Source: Rachycentron canadum (Eukaryota > Chordata > Actinopteri > Carangiformes > Rachycentridae). From it: DNA of 64,000 nt. Positions 32,761 to 46,080 of the stretch are shown piece by piece (the first letter of the stretch is position 1; each line of letters starts with the position of its first letter). The translations under genes and the position numbers were made by a program. The stretch spans positions 19,111,580 to 19,175,579 of the forward strand of contig CM076668.1 in the NCBI GenBank assembly GCA_038496675.1, written 5' to 3'. The notes beneath the pieces are model-generated. The model worked only from the letters and a program-made list of their open reading frames with translations. It made no database searches and was not told where the DNA came from.

Positions 32761-35700
32761 ACTCTGGGTTTCTTTGTCTCTCACACACACACACACAGTG
32801 GCGTCTTGTTTGCAACAGCCTGTGACCCATAGTGAGCTTTGTTATCGTTACCCATTATTATACTATATGCAAAGTGCCATCACTGTGTATTACACACCCT
32901 CTGGCCCATAATGCCTCTGGAGCACAGGGAAGTCAACAGCTCACCCACATGACACCCACATGAACAGAGACAGAGACATGGGTGGGCTGGGTAAAGAGCC
33001 AGCGACTCTGCTCACAGCTATCAAAGCCTTTTAGCTCAGAGGCTGCGACTGCAGCTGAATCATTTATTATTCTGTCTTCTCCATTGTCTCACCCACTGTC
33101 TCCCTCTCTCTTATACCACCACCACACAATGCCAGGTAATTGTGAAGACACACATTTTAGACCTCAGTCCACTCCAAGCTAATTGTTTATTCTACATCAG
33201 AAACAAAGGCTCCTGGCTGAATCTGAAAACTCCATTAGATGCAGCTTCAATTACCCACCATTTTAACAGAAAATGAGAAACAAAATTGGCTGTATACACC
33301 TTTACCTTGACATCAGTGCAATGCAATGCAAAGACCATGCAACTTGCAAATCTAAGTGGTATCCAGGCATCGTTATGTTGTGAATACCACCACTGCTAAA
33401 CGTGGCTTTTTGACGGTGACCACGGAGAAGAGCCTGAACACAGGTTTAACTGGCTGAGACTTTTTCTGACTCCTGAGCTGATGTTGGCTGTGATGCAATT
33501 TTGTTGAGTGCTGACTGAATAGAAGAGGAGGTAGAGGAGATTAAGAACATTGCTGTGAAAATGACTCATGTCTTTTTCTCACAGAAATGGCATTAATAGA
33601 TTTAGATGGCTGAGTGTGGTCTCCATCCCTTCCTTTCTTTCACTATGTGACCGTATTCTTCGTCCTTTTGATTCCTCTATTTTCTGTGTATCATCAGTTT
33701 TTTTTTTTTTTGCCTCAGTTTTTTCTCCCTCTTTTTCTCCTTTTCTCTCCCACCGGATTTCTCTCTTGTCTCTCTCGCTCCAGGAATTCTTTTCTTCATT
33801 TAAATGAGCTGCTCATTAGCAAAGCAAAGAGAAGACCAGCCAGCAAACCTTCCTGCCTCCTGCAGCCAGTTACACACTTAGGTCTCTCACCCTCCCTCCC
33901 CCCTTTTCTCATACGCTCTCTTTCCCACACTCCCTGTTGTAGGATGACTTGCATGATGAAAACACTTTGGTTACTAAAGCACATAAGGATGTAGCTAAAA
34001 ATTAATATGAAACATAAAACAACCTCCACTGCACATCTCGACAGCGTTGTAGGTCTGGGATGGACTGATATTGCTGAACGGGTCATTTCACCCAAACATT
34101 TTTTTTTTTTATTACCTGTAGTGATATTGAGCCCATTGTTGAATCTCTTCAGGAACAAGGTATTTACTCCAGTTCACTCTACCTACCAGACGACAGACTT
34201 CATTTTGGAGATCAGTGTTTTGATAAGTTTCAGGACTGTAACTGAAGACGTGTAGTTTTCCTGGTATGTCTGATTGTCAGTCCGGTCACTGTGATGGTGT
34301 GCACATGTAGTATGCTGGCGACTACAGTGAATATCAATAGCTCATAAAAATCTAACTTAATGATTGCTAGTTAAATCTACCTTTCTCTCTTGCCTCTGCC
34401 ATTTATCGCCACAGGACTATTTTATTTATTCTTTACCTTCTTTACGAATTAAGAGCGCTGTGTGGAGTCACATAATTACGTCTTCATAACTATTGTGTGT
34501 AAATCAAAACCCTCAGTTTTGACATGTCTAATGTATATCACACTCCTTTAACCAGACATGTATTTTCACTTGGACCACATACATTTTCTCTCCTAGGCTT
34601 TGGTAGACCTGATGTGGGTGGTTGATCAACCCCCCTTAGTACATATTCACTCCCAGTCTTGTCTTGAGTAGCAAAGCAGGAAGTGACTGGTACACTTGCA
34701 CCCAGGTTTTGCTTGTAATATATCATACAATGAGTTATAGTGTTATTCCAGCTCTTGGTATTTAAAGTCAGAGAATGGAGGCATTGTGCAAACGCCCAAT
34801 ATGTGTTTGAGGTCACTACATTGAAAACATTTGTATTAACTTAACCCAAGAGTGAAAATAATCTTTCAGACAACAATGTAGGCGTACAGAGTGGCAACTC
34901 ACACATGCATGAATGGTGTATGTAGCTATAGAAACAGATTTTTTTTTTTCTGAGTTTGACCTTCATCATCCTATTTGTCAAGTTTAACTTCAGTTGCTGC
35001 TTTAATATGCATAGTCATCAATTCTCTAAGGATGTAAAGCATGCAGTGGGTAAAAACAAGGAAATGCTGAATCTTGTCATATACAAGGAGATGCATTGCT
35101 TTCACACATCATACATGTTCTTTCTCTGTTGCATTTGGTTTACAGGAGACCAAAGTGACATGACTAATGAGTCACAGATCAACTCCACAGGGTTTCAGTC
35201 ACGCATGCAGGCTCACTGTCGGCGTGCAGAAACATTTCATATAATGTCACCAACAAACTCCGCTGGGGTTTCAGTCCCACACATCTTCTGTCTGTAGGCG
35301 CTGACATCGACACTCAGTATACACTACATGAATACCTCCCATCTGTTTGTCATCTCCAGACGCCTGCATGGGGTTGATGCGTAAAACCAGTTTGCAGCTA
35401 AATGCAAGGAAACTGTTAATGTAGTATTGGACTGGTAAGAAATTGTAGAAACACTGCATGACGAAGGCCTGTAGAAGTGAAAGTTCACATCTGTCCTCAG
35501 ATCCAGTTGTAGTTGTCATTCTGAGCTGAAGAGTTGTATGATTTACATTTTTTTTAGACAGCCCACTTGCCCTACATTTCTCAAATTGCCTTTTCAGAAC
35601 CTTCAGAAAAGTAGAACTTAGCAGTGACAGTTTTGTTTCAGTGACAAAAAAAGTAGTATTTCACATGCTACCAAAAACAGAATTGCCAGGGGCCTCCTCA

Positions 35701-37710
35701 CACTTTGCCCTGCTCCCAGTGGTGTGAAAACTACCGAGTTTCCTTTTCTCTGATTGATTTCTCCTTGTGTCATGGTTGATTGTGTGAAATGGCGGCTCGA
35801 GCAGAGACCCTCACTCTTTGATTCAGACGAACTGACAAAAACTGATGTGAAACGATCAAGTTTTAGATTGCTGAATTATTTCCTCATATGAGACACCAGA
35901 CATTTGACACTGAGATCAGGTCAGGTCTGAAATTGGTACCTGTTTCTGGACAGAAAGCTTTACCGCCATTCATGGCGTAAGTTGCATAGAGACTGGAAGT
36001 TGATGGGTTTTAGCCTTTAGCAATAAAAACCTTCATCATACACTTCAGAACTTGGGCTTTTTATGACACATGCACTACTGATGATCTGAATTTTACAGTT
36101 TTGTTGTAATTTCCCTCTAAGAGCTTCTGTGGTAATGGAACACCTGAAGTGCTCTCAGCGATTTGCCTGCTCTGCTTATTGTGTGTAATTATGTTTATTT
36201 GTCTTCATGATTGCATCTTCTGTCAGCCTCTTGAGTATTTTCAGCCACAGCAGGCTGTCGAAATGAAACCAAATGTGTCAGTGCTGGAGAGACTCCTCAA
36301 GCCCTTCCATGTCATTCTGATCCATCAGAGACACAATGACTGACAGATTTCATTGTGTGGGTGATGGCAAATGTTCAAAATCCTTGCCATGACTTTAGCG
36401 TGTTAACACAGAGGAAAATAAAACGTGATGCACGTAGGTATCATATATATATAATATAATTCTTGTATAACAATTAACATTTAATGTTTCTGGGTGTGTG
36501 ACCAAGGAATTTCTTCCCATCACACTAAACTTGAAGATTGACTTTTATCAAAGAGTTTTTGTCCTTGTTAATCTTTTTAAATGTATATATTTCTCAAGGA
36601 AGTCTTGTATGGGCTCCGGTTGGATCGGCAAATAACCTCTTTCAACTTGAAGCGTATGATTTGTGTCAAACCAGTTATTAGTAGAATAAATCTGTCAAAC
36701 TGTAATACCCAGACATTACACACCCAATGCTGAATCAGCTCGTCTTACCCTTTTCACTGCCCTTTTCTTGTTCGTCCATCAGGTGTAAATGTCTCTTAAT
36801 GGGTTTTGGAAAGTGGTTAATTCAAGTGTTTTCTTTCCCCTTGAGATGTCGCAACAGAAACATTAGATTTTAACTTTGTGAAGAAAATTAAAGAGGCTCC
36901 AGTTACTGTCTGAAACCCAAAAGCCATTGTTTTGTGTATGTTTTTTTCCTGTTTATATCAAAGAAATGTTTCTGGTCTTCAAACGATTTTGTGGGCCCTT
37001 TGGTTACATCTGGACATAAACATTGTGAGGACACAGTGTTTTAACGAAGACAATTATGTAATGTTACGCTGCAGGAAGTCCGACCGTCCGACTCATAAAT
37101 CATCTCCTAAACACATCCTCCTCATCCTCGCCCACATGGCGGCCGGCGGGTTCCAGTGAGGTGTTCAAATAGGAGGGGGAGGGCGGGCGTGTGGTTGCTC
37201 AGTGTGGAAGGAGGGTGACAAGCTGTCAGCTGAAATAGGTAAATATAATTAGGACTGCAGATTCCTTGTTGTGATGTCTCTGTCTGCTGCTTTGTACGTA
37301 AAGTGGGTCAAGGAAAAGTTGTCTTAGTTGACTTTGAATGCCGAGACATTTCTGCGCCGCAATTAAAAATCGATTTCAGTCGTTGAGTGTTAAGCACTTG
37401 TTCGTTTACTTTTTTTTTTTTTTGGTTTCCTTTTACCATGAACTTCTTCCCCTGATCTAACCTTGGAATAATTTGTTATACAGCTGAACATCCTTTCAGT
37501 GATGTTCGTTGGTTCTCAACTTAGAAAAATGAAGCTTTGTGGTTTTCTTCTGGGTGCTTCAGTCTCCAGAGAGGAGATTTGTCTCTATGCACACACAAAC
37601 ACAAACTCCACACACATACTGTTCTCCTTTCGCAGTTGATATGACAACGGTTTCCAGGGAGACGGAGCAACCGGTTCGTGTGGGAGCCGCCTGTTGGCTC
37701 ATCTCTGTGC

Positions 37711-37712
<2 letters not shown>
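32761..37712. other. Intron 2: no gene recognised
   Basis: Contains a short CA run near 32780, pyrimidine-rich stretches at 33615-33790 and 33880-33935 and a small GC-rich patch at about 37085-37180. Long predicted peptides in the pyrimidine tracts are Phe/Ser/Leu-rich artefacts. No exon or RNA gene was seen. Confidence 0.5.
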
Positions 37713-37786
<74 letters not shown>

Positions 37787-37810
37787 CGCGCGCGTGCGCG
37801 CGCGCGTGCA
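37713..37810. repeat. (TG)n array running into a CG-rich alternating tract
   Basis: About 34 TG units (37713-37780) continue directly into TGCGTGCGCGCGCGTGCGCG-type sequence to 37810. Pyrimidine and purine alternate without a break for 98 bases. TG and especially CG alternation is the classic Z-DNA-forming composition. Confidence 0.97.
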
Positions 37811-37871
37811 AATATACACCAAGCATATGTAATCACAGGCACAGATGCACACATAGGCTGGAGCTAAAAGG

Positions 37872-37891
37872 ACACACACACACACACACAC
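37872..37891. repeat. Short (AC)n microsatellite
   Basis: Ten AC units, on the same strand but complementary to the (TG)n array about 60 bases upstream. Confidence 0.9.
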
Positions 37892-40800
37892 TGTATAATC
37901 AGAGAGCTGGATGAACGAAAGTTGAACTGTTTCTTTATGATCAACTTCATATTTTCCACTCAGATACTAATTTAACAGCGTCTGCATTTATCAAGGTGTT
38001 GATTTCTGGGCTTTTCTCCAAAAACCAAAGTGTTTCACTTTTTTTTCCATCTGTGATCAGCATCTTCATAAACTGTGTCCCAACTCATGGATCTGCCAAG
38101 ATCCACAGACCTGGACTCCAAACAATACCAAAACAATCCTGTTTTTGGATGCTTACTTGGAGAAATATAATCATGTTGTTCAACCAGACGTTTTTTTTTT
38201 TTTTTAAGCCAATTCCAAAATCTTTCTCTAAAAGAGAAACTGAATTAAAAAGGTTGTGATTTACAGGAGGAAGTTGGTACAATATAATCAGTGAATATAA
38301 GGATTAAGTTTTCAGTGCCAACTTTTGGTACTTGCCAGTGTTTGTTCTGGAACATTTCTGTTAGTATTGAGGTTTGATACCCAGTGGAAAACTCACTAAT
38401 GATGCACTGTACATAATGGAAGTTGGTTGTAGATGTATTTTGACTTTAATCACATTAAGACAGGATGTTTAATATAGTTCATAGGATGTGGTACAAAATG
38501 CAGCTTTCAACTGTTTTGCTGAATATCAAACCTCAACACTTTGGCAATAAATGTGTCTGTAAGTGATGGGATGATATACAATTTGATTTATCACAATAAA
38601 AAACACTCAATAAGTTGATTGTGGTGAAATTCTATCATTGGGATAATTGTTATTGGAGATAATGGCATTTCCACAGTGCGAATGCAGATTCATGAGCTTT
38701 TTATTGTTTTTATGACTTGGTGTGCTGTGCATTTTATTGCTTTTATTCTGTAAAACACTGTGTGACATTGTTTATAAGTAAAGTCTGACTGATTGATGGA
38801 TAATCGTTAAGCTCAAAAATCAAAGGACCAAGGTTTGGCACATCTCACTCTCTGTGCCACAAGACTTTAGGACCGTTTGGTGTCTTCAGTAGTTCGATTT
38901 GACTCTTTGCCACAATGCCAGTTCATTATTGTTAAATGATTTTTAATATTTTTAATAATTTAAAGCATGATTATCACAATAATATCGCAAATCACAATTA
39001 TTTTGCTCAAGATAATTGTGAAAAGAATTTTTCATATTGTAAATACGCCCAGCGTCCCTTGCTCTTGTGTTCATTTCTCTTAGCTTCTTTTACTAAATGG
39101 AAAATGAGGATTTTTATAGGAAAAACAACATATGTTTGTCAAAGTAAGGTAGTGACTAAGGCAACACTTTGGTGATCTTGAGCAGCCGGTGGCATGGTCA
39201 GACTCATCACAACAATCACAGACCATCTGGTACCTGTCTCAGTTCACCTGCAATCAGTCTCTTCTCTTGTCACATCACCCCTGCTGCTGAAATTGTCTCT
39301 TTTTAAAGGGGTAACAAATCATTCTTGGTTAATGATCTAATAACTGAAAAGAATTTGCACTTGTTTTTAGCTGAGACCTGGATATACACCACTGCTGGTG
39401 TGGCAATTCTGATAGAAATTTGTCCTCCAAACTATAATTTTCATCAGTCGGTCAGACTAGACAGGATAGGAGGAGGAGTTGCAGCCATTTTCTCTACATG
39501 GTTTGTAATGAATGGCTGATTGTGCTCAATGCAGAATTATCAGTGCTCATCATTACGTTCACCCGCTGAGACATTCGCATGATTCACCAGCCGCTGAAAC
39601 TGTATATTTTTCTACAAGCCACAGTTGTGCCGCACAAAGTCCATGTAGTTTGAATATAACTCACACGGTCTTGACACATTTTGTCCACAATGGGAACAAA
39701 TGGGAGGTCCCATGAATACACACACCACCTCTCACTGTCGGCCTCAATCAATGAAAGGTGTGTCGGACCTGACAGAATTAGCGTAGCCACTTTGTCTGCT
39801 CTTCTGAATAGAATCAAAGGCTCGGCATGTCGGCGGGTCGCCTCCACTTGCTCCAAATCTCATTGTCTCTGCAGAGGGAGGGGGGATTTATTTTGGCAAG
39901 GTGGTAATCCGCCGCTCAAGGAGAAATGGAAGTTGTTTTTCAGCACTTGGGGAGACTCCACAGGGCATCTAATAACTAATGGAGAGACGGCGGGCGTTTC
40001 AGGGGTTTGTTTTCTTTCTGTCTTTTACTTTGTGTTTCTATTTAAGTTTTCTGATGGATGAGTGGAGTTTTGTCTTGGCCTGAGAGTGGAGGAAAAGAAA
40101 TTGATCTCCTGGCAGACTTCGGAGTGCTGGCATTTCATCTCTGGCTGCTGCTCGGAGATTGGGAGTGATGTGGATTGTTCTCCACCCTGCAAACACGCAT
40201 GTAAACACACTTGCATTTTTCGACACAGTTTGTTTTCATGTTTTGTTTTTTGCTGTTTTATTAACTTTAACACCTTTGACTCCAAATTTGCCTTTCCAAT
40301 TAAGCTTTTGCTGTTTGTCTAATGTGCATGGACCAATAAATATACTGAGGCACAAATTAATTATTGATCCAAATATTTTTCACATTAATTTTTTTACACC
40401 AAGCCTGAAATAAAATCCAAGAAATAACTCAATCAAACCCAGTTTTGTTTTTCCTTCCTTTGTTTTCTTTTCTCTCTTCCTCCCTTTTGTTGTTCTTCAC
40501 TTTCCACCATTTATAATTTATTTTCCTGTCTTATCCACCTTGTTGTATAATTAACTATCAGGCGACCAAATAAGATTAATATAAAAACAAATAAGAGGCC
40601 AGAATAGCGACAGCAGCAGCATTAAAGACATGAAACTATAAACATGACTGAAAATATGAATGTTTCTTCCTGATGTCTTCTGATTCAGATCAAAAATGAA
40701 ATGCCCTCACCCTCTGTCTCAGAGAGATCATCTGCTGAACAACAGGAACAATTCAGAGGCCCTGTGTGAACCTTCATTAATACATGTTGAATTAATAATG

Positions 40801-41380
40801 GCCTCGTGTATCTTTTATGAACCATTTATTAATTATAAACAGCTGTTGCAGCTTTGTGAAGGGGGTTTACATGATGCTGATGTGTATGTTTTACAAATCA
40901 TTGATTTGTAATCAAACATTTTAAAGGTTGATCTTGAATCAGTAATTGTAGCATTAAAATGTAAGGATTTATTATTAGATGGTTTTCTCAGTGTCCTTTA
41001 TTATAGTCTGTCACATAACATGTAGTATACAGTGGATAAAACGAGGAACGAGCTCACCTTTTTCATGGTGTTGAGTATTTTATCTGTAAAGTTGATTGAA
41101 TTGTCGTCAAAACACTCTGTTTGTGAGAAGCACAAGGTCTTCAGAGGCTGTGATGAGTGTTTGACCACAGTGTGAGAATCACTGCCTGGAAACTTTACTG
41201 GCTGACTCCCTGGTTACCTTGAGGTTTGCGTAGCAACCGATAGATCATCAGCTGCGTCCGAAGTCTTGACCTATTTGTTGCTTAGCTCTCGATATTCTTG
41301 TCTCTGTGACTCCGGCTGTGTCTTTGGGGTCATTGTCCTGCTGCAGAACGACCTTTTGGAAAATGCTTAAATGTTTGCAC
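37892..41380. other. Intron 2: AT-rich, with a possible Tc1-like scrap at its end
   Basis: No gene was seen. Two AT-rich patches, about 38570-38670 and 38935-39030, share TATCACAATAA-type motifs in near-inverted arrangement. GTGTCTTTGGGGTCATTGTC near 41320 resembles a short block of a fish Tc1-like transposase gene on the minus strand, too small to call firmly. Confidence 0.4.
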
Positions 41381-41389
41381 AGTTTTGCA

Positions 41390-41554
41390 AAAATTCCCAC
41401 AATGCAATGCTCCGCAGTGGAAAGTTGTGTTAATTACGGTGACATACCCCACATACTTGTCCAAGATGATGGCTGAATGAATGGATTGTGGAGTGAATGG
41501 AGTGTAGATGGTGAATGGGGGCCTTCGGACACGTGATGGCATCTTGGGAATTTT
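41390..41554. mobile_element. Candidate MITE with 16-bp inverted ends
   Basis: AAAATTCCCACAATGC at 41390-41405 is matched in inverted form by GCATCTTGGGAATTTT at 41539-41554 (14 of 16 positions), with about 133 bases between. Size, inverted ends and lack of a coding frame suit a small non-autonomous DNA element. A flanking target duplication was not established. Confidence 0.5.
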
Positions 41555-41821
41555 CTTTGGTTGTTTGAAAACCTTTGGATCAATCCAATTGGCTGAAATA
41601 AGAACAAGGCTCACCTCGACTTCAGTTGACTGATCCTTTGTGTGTGCAGCTTTATTTTATCGGATCCTCATTAGCTTCTGCCACAGCAGTGGTTAATCTC
41701 CCTGGACTGGATACATTAACAATGTCTAAATAAAACATTAATGCAATTATGAAAGTAAGGTCAAAAAAAGCTGACCTGAAGAGAAGACAACCAAATCAAT
41801 AAAACACAACTAATCAGTGGT

Positions 41822-41987
41822 GGTGGCGTCCTTCGCCACAGCAGAGCACCATCTGCATAGTTGATTTGGCATAAGTTTTTATACCAGATGCCCTTCCTGA
41901 CGCAACCCTGAGTTCCAAGGCTGGGGATCAAACTGCCGACCTGGGGATCAGCGGCCCACCTGCTCTGCCACCTGAGCTACAGCCCCC
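41822..41987 (-). mobile_element. tRNA-derived SINE, minus strand
   Basis: Read on the minus strand from 41987 it starts GGGGCTGTAGCTCAGGTGGC, a tRNA-like 5' end with an A box, followed by a B box in GGTCGGCAGTTTGATCCCC (plus coordinates 41923-41941). Next comes a GGGTTGCGTCAGGAAGGGCA block, then TGCCAAATCAAC and GCTGTGGCGA. These last three blocks are a hallmark of a widespread fish SINE tail. The copy is diverged but nearly complete. Confidence 0.85.
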
Positions 41988-43680
41988 TAACACACAACTA
42001 TCAGTAATACTAATAAATGATTCACGTTGTCACATATAAACAAAATAAAAGGCAAAGGGAGGGCCAAACAAGCACAGACAAAACATCCATAAAATCCATG
42101 ACAACAAAGTGTTTTAAAAAAACATTCAGCTGATGATGATGATGAGATGATTTCCTCCAAAGTGACAATAATTCATCCATGAATGATAGAAACTTCCAGC
42201 CAAGCAGCCAACAGATCACATCCCTCCTCAGCCTCCGAGTCCAAATATAGAACCTTCATCAAACGGCAGACTTGACGTTGGCCTTGAATCCCCCTTCGTT
42301 TGTTTGATCTCATGCTGCTCTCGTTGGCCTCTTTCAGACACTTAACTTCCTGCTTCGATGTTTGTTGTGACGTAAATGGCTTCTCGTTTCCATGATGAAG
42401 ATGATGACGGATTCTCAAGTTTTGAGGGAAACTCACTGTGCTGATTTGCTCTTTAGCTGCTTGTCACCCTAAATTTTCAAGCACACTCTGGTGTCTGCTC
42501 TGTGGGTGTGTTTATGCAGTTTTTGACAACGCGTTTGAATGCAGTGTCTGAGCTTCCTGACTCCCAAGCTTGAACACGCACATGCACACACACTGATACA
42601 CTATGCACATACAGACACATGCACATAATTCCCCTCACGCTGCAGACTGCTGATCAGAGATTCATTACTCAGCTCCACAAAGATGGAGTTCAAATGTTCA
42701 AATGTAGCTAGTGTCCCTTTCTCTCTCTGTCCACACGCATACATATACATGACGCGTCGAGTCTTGCTCTGCGTCGAGTATTGCACTAAAAGTGGTGGCA
42801 GCAGCGCTGAGGATTTAATTGGTTGCTTGGTTGCTTGTCTATGCTCTTTCCTTTGATCAATTAGATCATCATCCACTCCAGCTACACACACGTATGCAGA
42901 CACATAGGATGCTACAGATTTCCTCTTCAGTCTTTGTTTTCCCACACAAAGAGACTGAAACAGATGTGAATAAACATGTACTCTACCTGTTTATATATAG
43001 AATGTTTTGTTAGTTCAGTTTTTGATGCTTTTAAATGGAGAATGTCTTTAATAACTAAAACAAGCTATGAACTCAGTTGACCATTAATTATGTATAACTA
43101 TATAGAATTAATCCAGCAGTATGTTGTTCCTTTATAAAGCAAGCAATGTTTTCTGAAGATGAGGACCGTTTGAATGTAACATCAGTTTGTTTAACATCAG
43201 TTAACCCTGCCACATCTGCCCTCAGGGCCCCACTGGAGGCCTCCTGCAGAGGGACAGGAGTTTGGCTGGAGGGGAGAATGAGGAGCAAAATGGAGGCGTT
43301 TTAAGTTGCATTTGGCTGGTAAAGGAAAAGAATGTGGAGGAGAAAGTTGAAGCATAAATATAATTCATAAACCCTCATCTCATACACACACACACACACA
43401 TAGCAAGCATCAAATGGATGTGGGGCTCTCTCAGTCATTCTAATAACAGTGTGAAGTCTTCATCAGCCACAGCAGATATTGGCTCATATCAATCATCTCA
43501 AATGTGCTCTACTCTCATGCCAGCTATCATTCTGCCAGAGTACGCTTTGTTCGACAAAAAAGCAATGAAGCTCTTTAAATACACACAAAACAATTTAGTT
43601 CTGCCTGTAGCTCCCTGGTGCTTGTTTTCATCACTGCGCAGGATTACTGTGATTTACTGAAGAAATATCAAGCATTGTTT
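41988..43680. other. Intron 2: no gene recognised
   Basis: Contains a short GATGAT stretch near 42132 and a short (AC)n near 43384. No exon or RNA gene was seen. Confidence 0.5.
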
Positions 43681-43725
43681 CTTTTATTTATTTATTTATT
43701 TTTAAATTTTTTTTTTTTTTTTTTG
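43680..43725. repeat. (TTTA)n and poly-T tract
   Basis: Several TTTA units followed by an 18-base T run; low-complexity AT sequence. Confidence 0.8.
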
Positions 43726-45780
43726 TTAACAATTCAGTGGGTAGAGCTTTATTGGCTTTGAAAGTCCAGATAGAAGCTGCCAAATCACAAAGACCAGAAG
43801 CCGTATCGTTACATTTGATTTTCATTTCATGCTGGCAGCCCCAGTTCTAGAGCTCAGATCTTTACAGCGAGTGACATGTATCGACATGTGTGGGTGAGAT
43901 TTGTATTTGACTGCGCTCAACTGTTCTTATATTATACATCATTTAGAGGGACCTAACTTTAGAGCTCAAGAAGGATTTAATTTCTAAATTTTCTACAAAT
44001 AATAATAATAATAATAGAGAGGGTTAGGGCCGTGTTTGCAGTTGTTAATTTCAGGCAAGGCTGACTCCAGACCTCCACCCTCTGGACTCTCAGGATGAGT
44101 CCTCCTGGACTTCAGTCAAACATACAGTGATTTCATCATGTCCAGTGTTGGAGGCTGCTGGAACGCCAGGGGACAAAATGAGCCCTGGGACGGGACTTAA
44201 CCTTTGGTCTTGGGATATTTTGACTGTTTCTGAATACTTGTACTATGATACAATATGATTATTGCCTTAATATGTGTGTGATTGGGGACTGGGGATAAGA
44301 GTTAAAGACCTTAAGTGTTTCCATGGAGATGAATTTAGTTTTCTGACACTGTCACTCATTTAAAAGAACTGCATCACACAGTATCTAACATTTTCCTTTG
44401 ATATTAGCTTATTAACACTTTACCTATGAACATTGAACCCAAAATAAATTCATGAAAATGCATCATCAAAAGCAAGAAGGATACATGTTATTGACTTATA
44501 TTTACATCGTCACGTCCTTATCGCTGCGGATTATGTGATTTTCTGAGTGAGATTTGGTTCATTCTGCCATAATTAGACTCTGGAAATCAGGATGAGGATT
44601 TGGATGAACGTTGGCTGAAGAAGATACAAAAAGCACTTTCCCCTTTTATTCCAATATCCAAAATTCACCAGAATCCTGATCTGTGCATCATGTGGATCAT
44701 GTTTTATCACAGAGAATGAGACTTCACATGAAAACCCCAGCTGATCAGAATCAGTATTGATCCTCTCTTCGGTCTTGTGTTCACAAAACCTCCTTCATTT
44801 GATATTTTCCCTTCAGCCGTATTTGCATTCACTTCTGCTCTTGTCCTTTCTATTCAAAGCAAAGCCCATTAGAGCTCGGCCTCAGAAAGTCCTTTAAAAA
44901 TAAAGTTAATGAGATAATAAAGTCAACCTTTGACTTTGTACGTCTGTGTTTGCTCAGCACTTCTCCAACAAAGTGTGAAGAGACAGAAGCCAAGTGACAC
45001 TGAGCGGCTGTGAAGGACTTGCCGAACGCCTGGCTGAGCTTTTACACCCAAACGAGCTTCGTGTCACAGCAATGTTGATGGTTCTGAACCAGAAAATGCA
45101 TCCAGATCCAATGACTCCGATCCCCTGGGAGCTGTCAAGAATGTCCGCCAACTGACCTCCCCTACGCTGTTTTTGGGGTTTTTTGTCAGCCTGAAGAAGA
45201 CAGGCTGAAGCGTCTGGAAGCAGTGGGGGAAGTATAGTGGAAGGGTTTTCTGCTCACTTTCTGCTCATGTGGTCAGGATCTGTTTCATGAAGCTCTGTCA
45301 GTGAGTCTCCAGTCCGACGAGTCAAACCGAGTCGGCTGCAGAGCGCTCAGCGCCGTGTAATTATTATGCTGAAAACAGTATGGTTTATGCAGCATGCTAT
45401 CTGTGAGCAACAATTGTGTTTGGCTGATTAGGTTTCTCTCTACATTCCAGTTGGTATTTAGCAATTTACCTTCTGGGATGTTTTAAGATGAGCAGAACGA
45501 GCTTGGTCTGCTTAGATTTTTTTTTTTTTTCTGTGTATGATGCATTTGAATTTTTCTAAAATCAAATCAAACCATTTTCTCTACCACTGATATTTAACTT
45601 GTAACAGTGTTTTTGGGAAGTGGCCTCTGGGTTTGCATAATCGTGGCTGTAGAAAGAAGCTCTTGCTCTTTGATTCTAAACGATTGACTCCAGAACTTGA
45701 TGTTTGATGTGGATGACTGAAATGTTTTCTGGTGCTGGTGGCAGTATTTAAATAGGTTGTTCATCAGGGGAGGCTTCATC
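43726..45780. other. Intron 2: no gene recognised
   Basis: A short (AAT)n lies near 43999-44016. The remainder is AT-rich intron without a recognised feature. Confidence 0.5.
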
Positions 45781-45787
45781 AGATTAA

Positions 45788-46080
45788 TTGAAGTCTATGT
45801 AAAAATGGATTTACTCCTCACTTTTTCTGTTTTCCTTTGTAGACCATAAAGCAGGGTGTGTGGGGCGTGGCTACAGTGTGATTGACAGACTGTACCACAC
45901 AATCAGGATATAGTATGAAGCAGGTCAGCTCCACCCCTCACTCCTCCTCAGCTCCACCTCCTCCAAATACGATTTCTTCTGGTTTCAAAAAAACCAACAT
46001 GGCCGACAGACAAATTACAAATTAGAGGCTTCAAACAGCAGCTCACAGACGGACGGGTGACGTCACGGTGGGTTGACATT
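45788..46080 (+). mobile_element. Copy A of the CCATAGACTGTATA-type repeat, CRE-bearing
   Basis: It aligns closely with the 52-kb copy through AGACCATAAAGCAGGG, GGGGCGTGGCTAC, GTGTGATTGACAGACTGTAC, GGTCAGCTCCACCCCTCACT and the TGACGTCA block. About 100 bases present in the other copy (with TTTATGGTCTCAGTCTC) are missing from this one. There is no coding capacity. It carries an intact palindromic CRE near 46058-46065. Confidence 0.75.

Noticed and set aside
33568..33994. Two overlapping + strand frames of 79 and 126 codons, Phe/Ser/Leu-rich
   Set aside because: They follow a T/C-rich tract; hydrophobicity comes from composition and no membrane-protein family was recognised.
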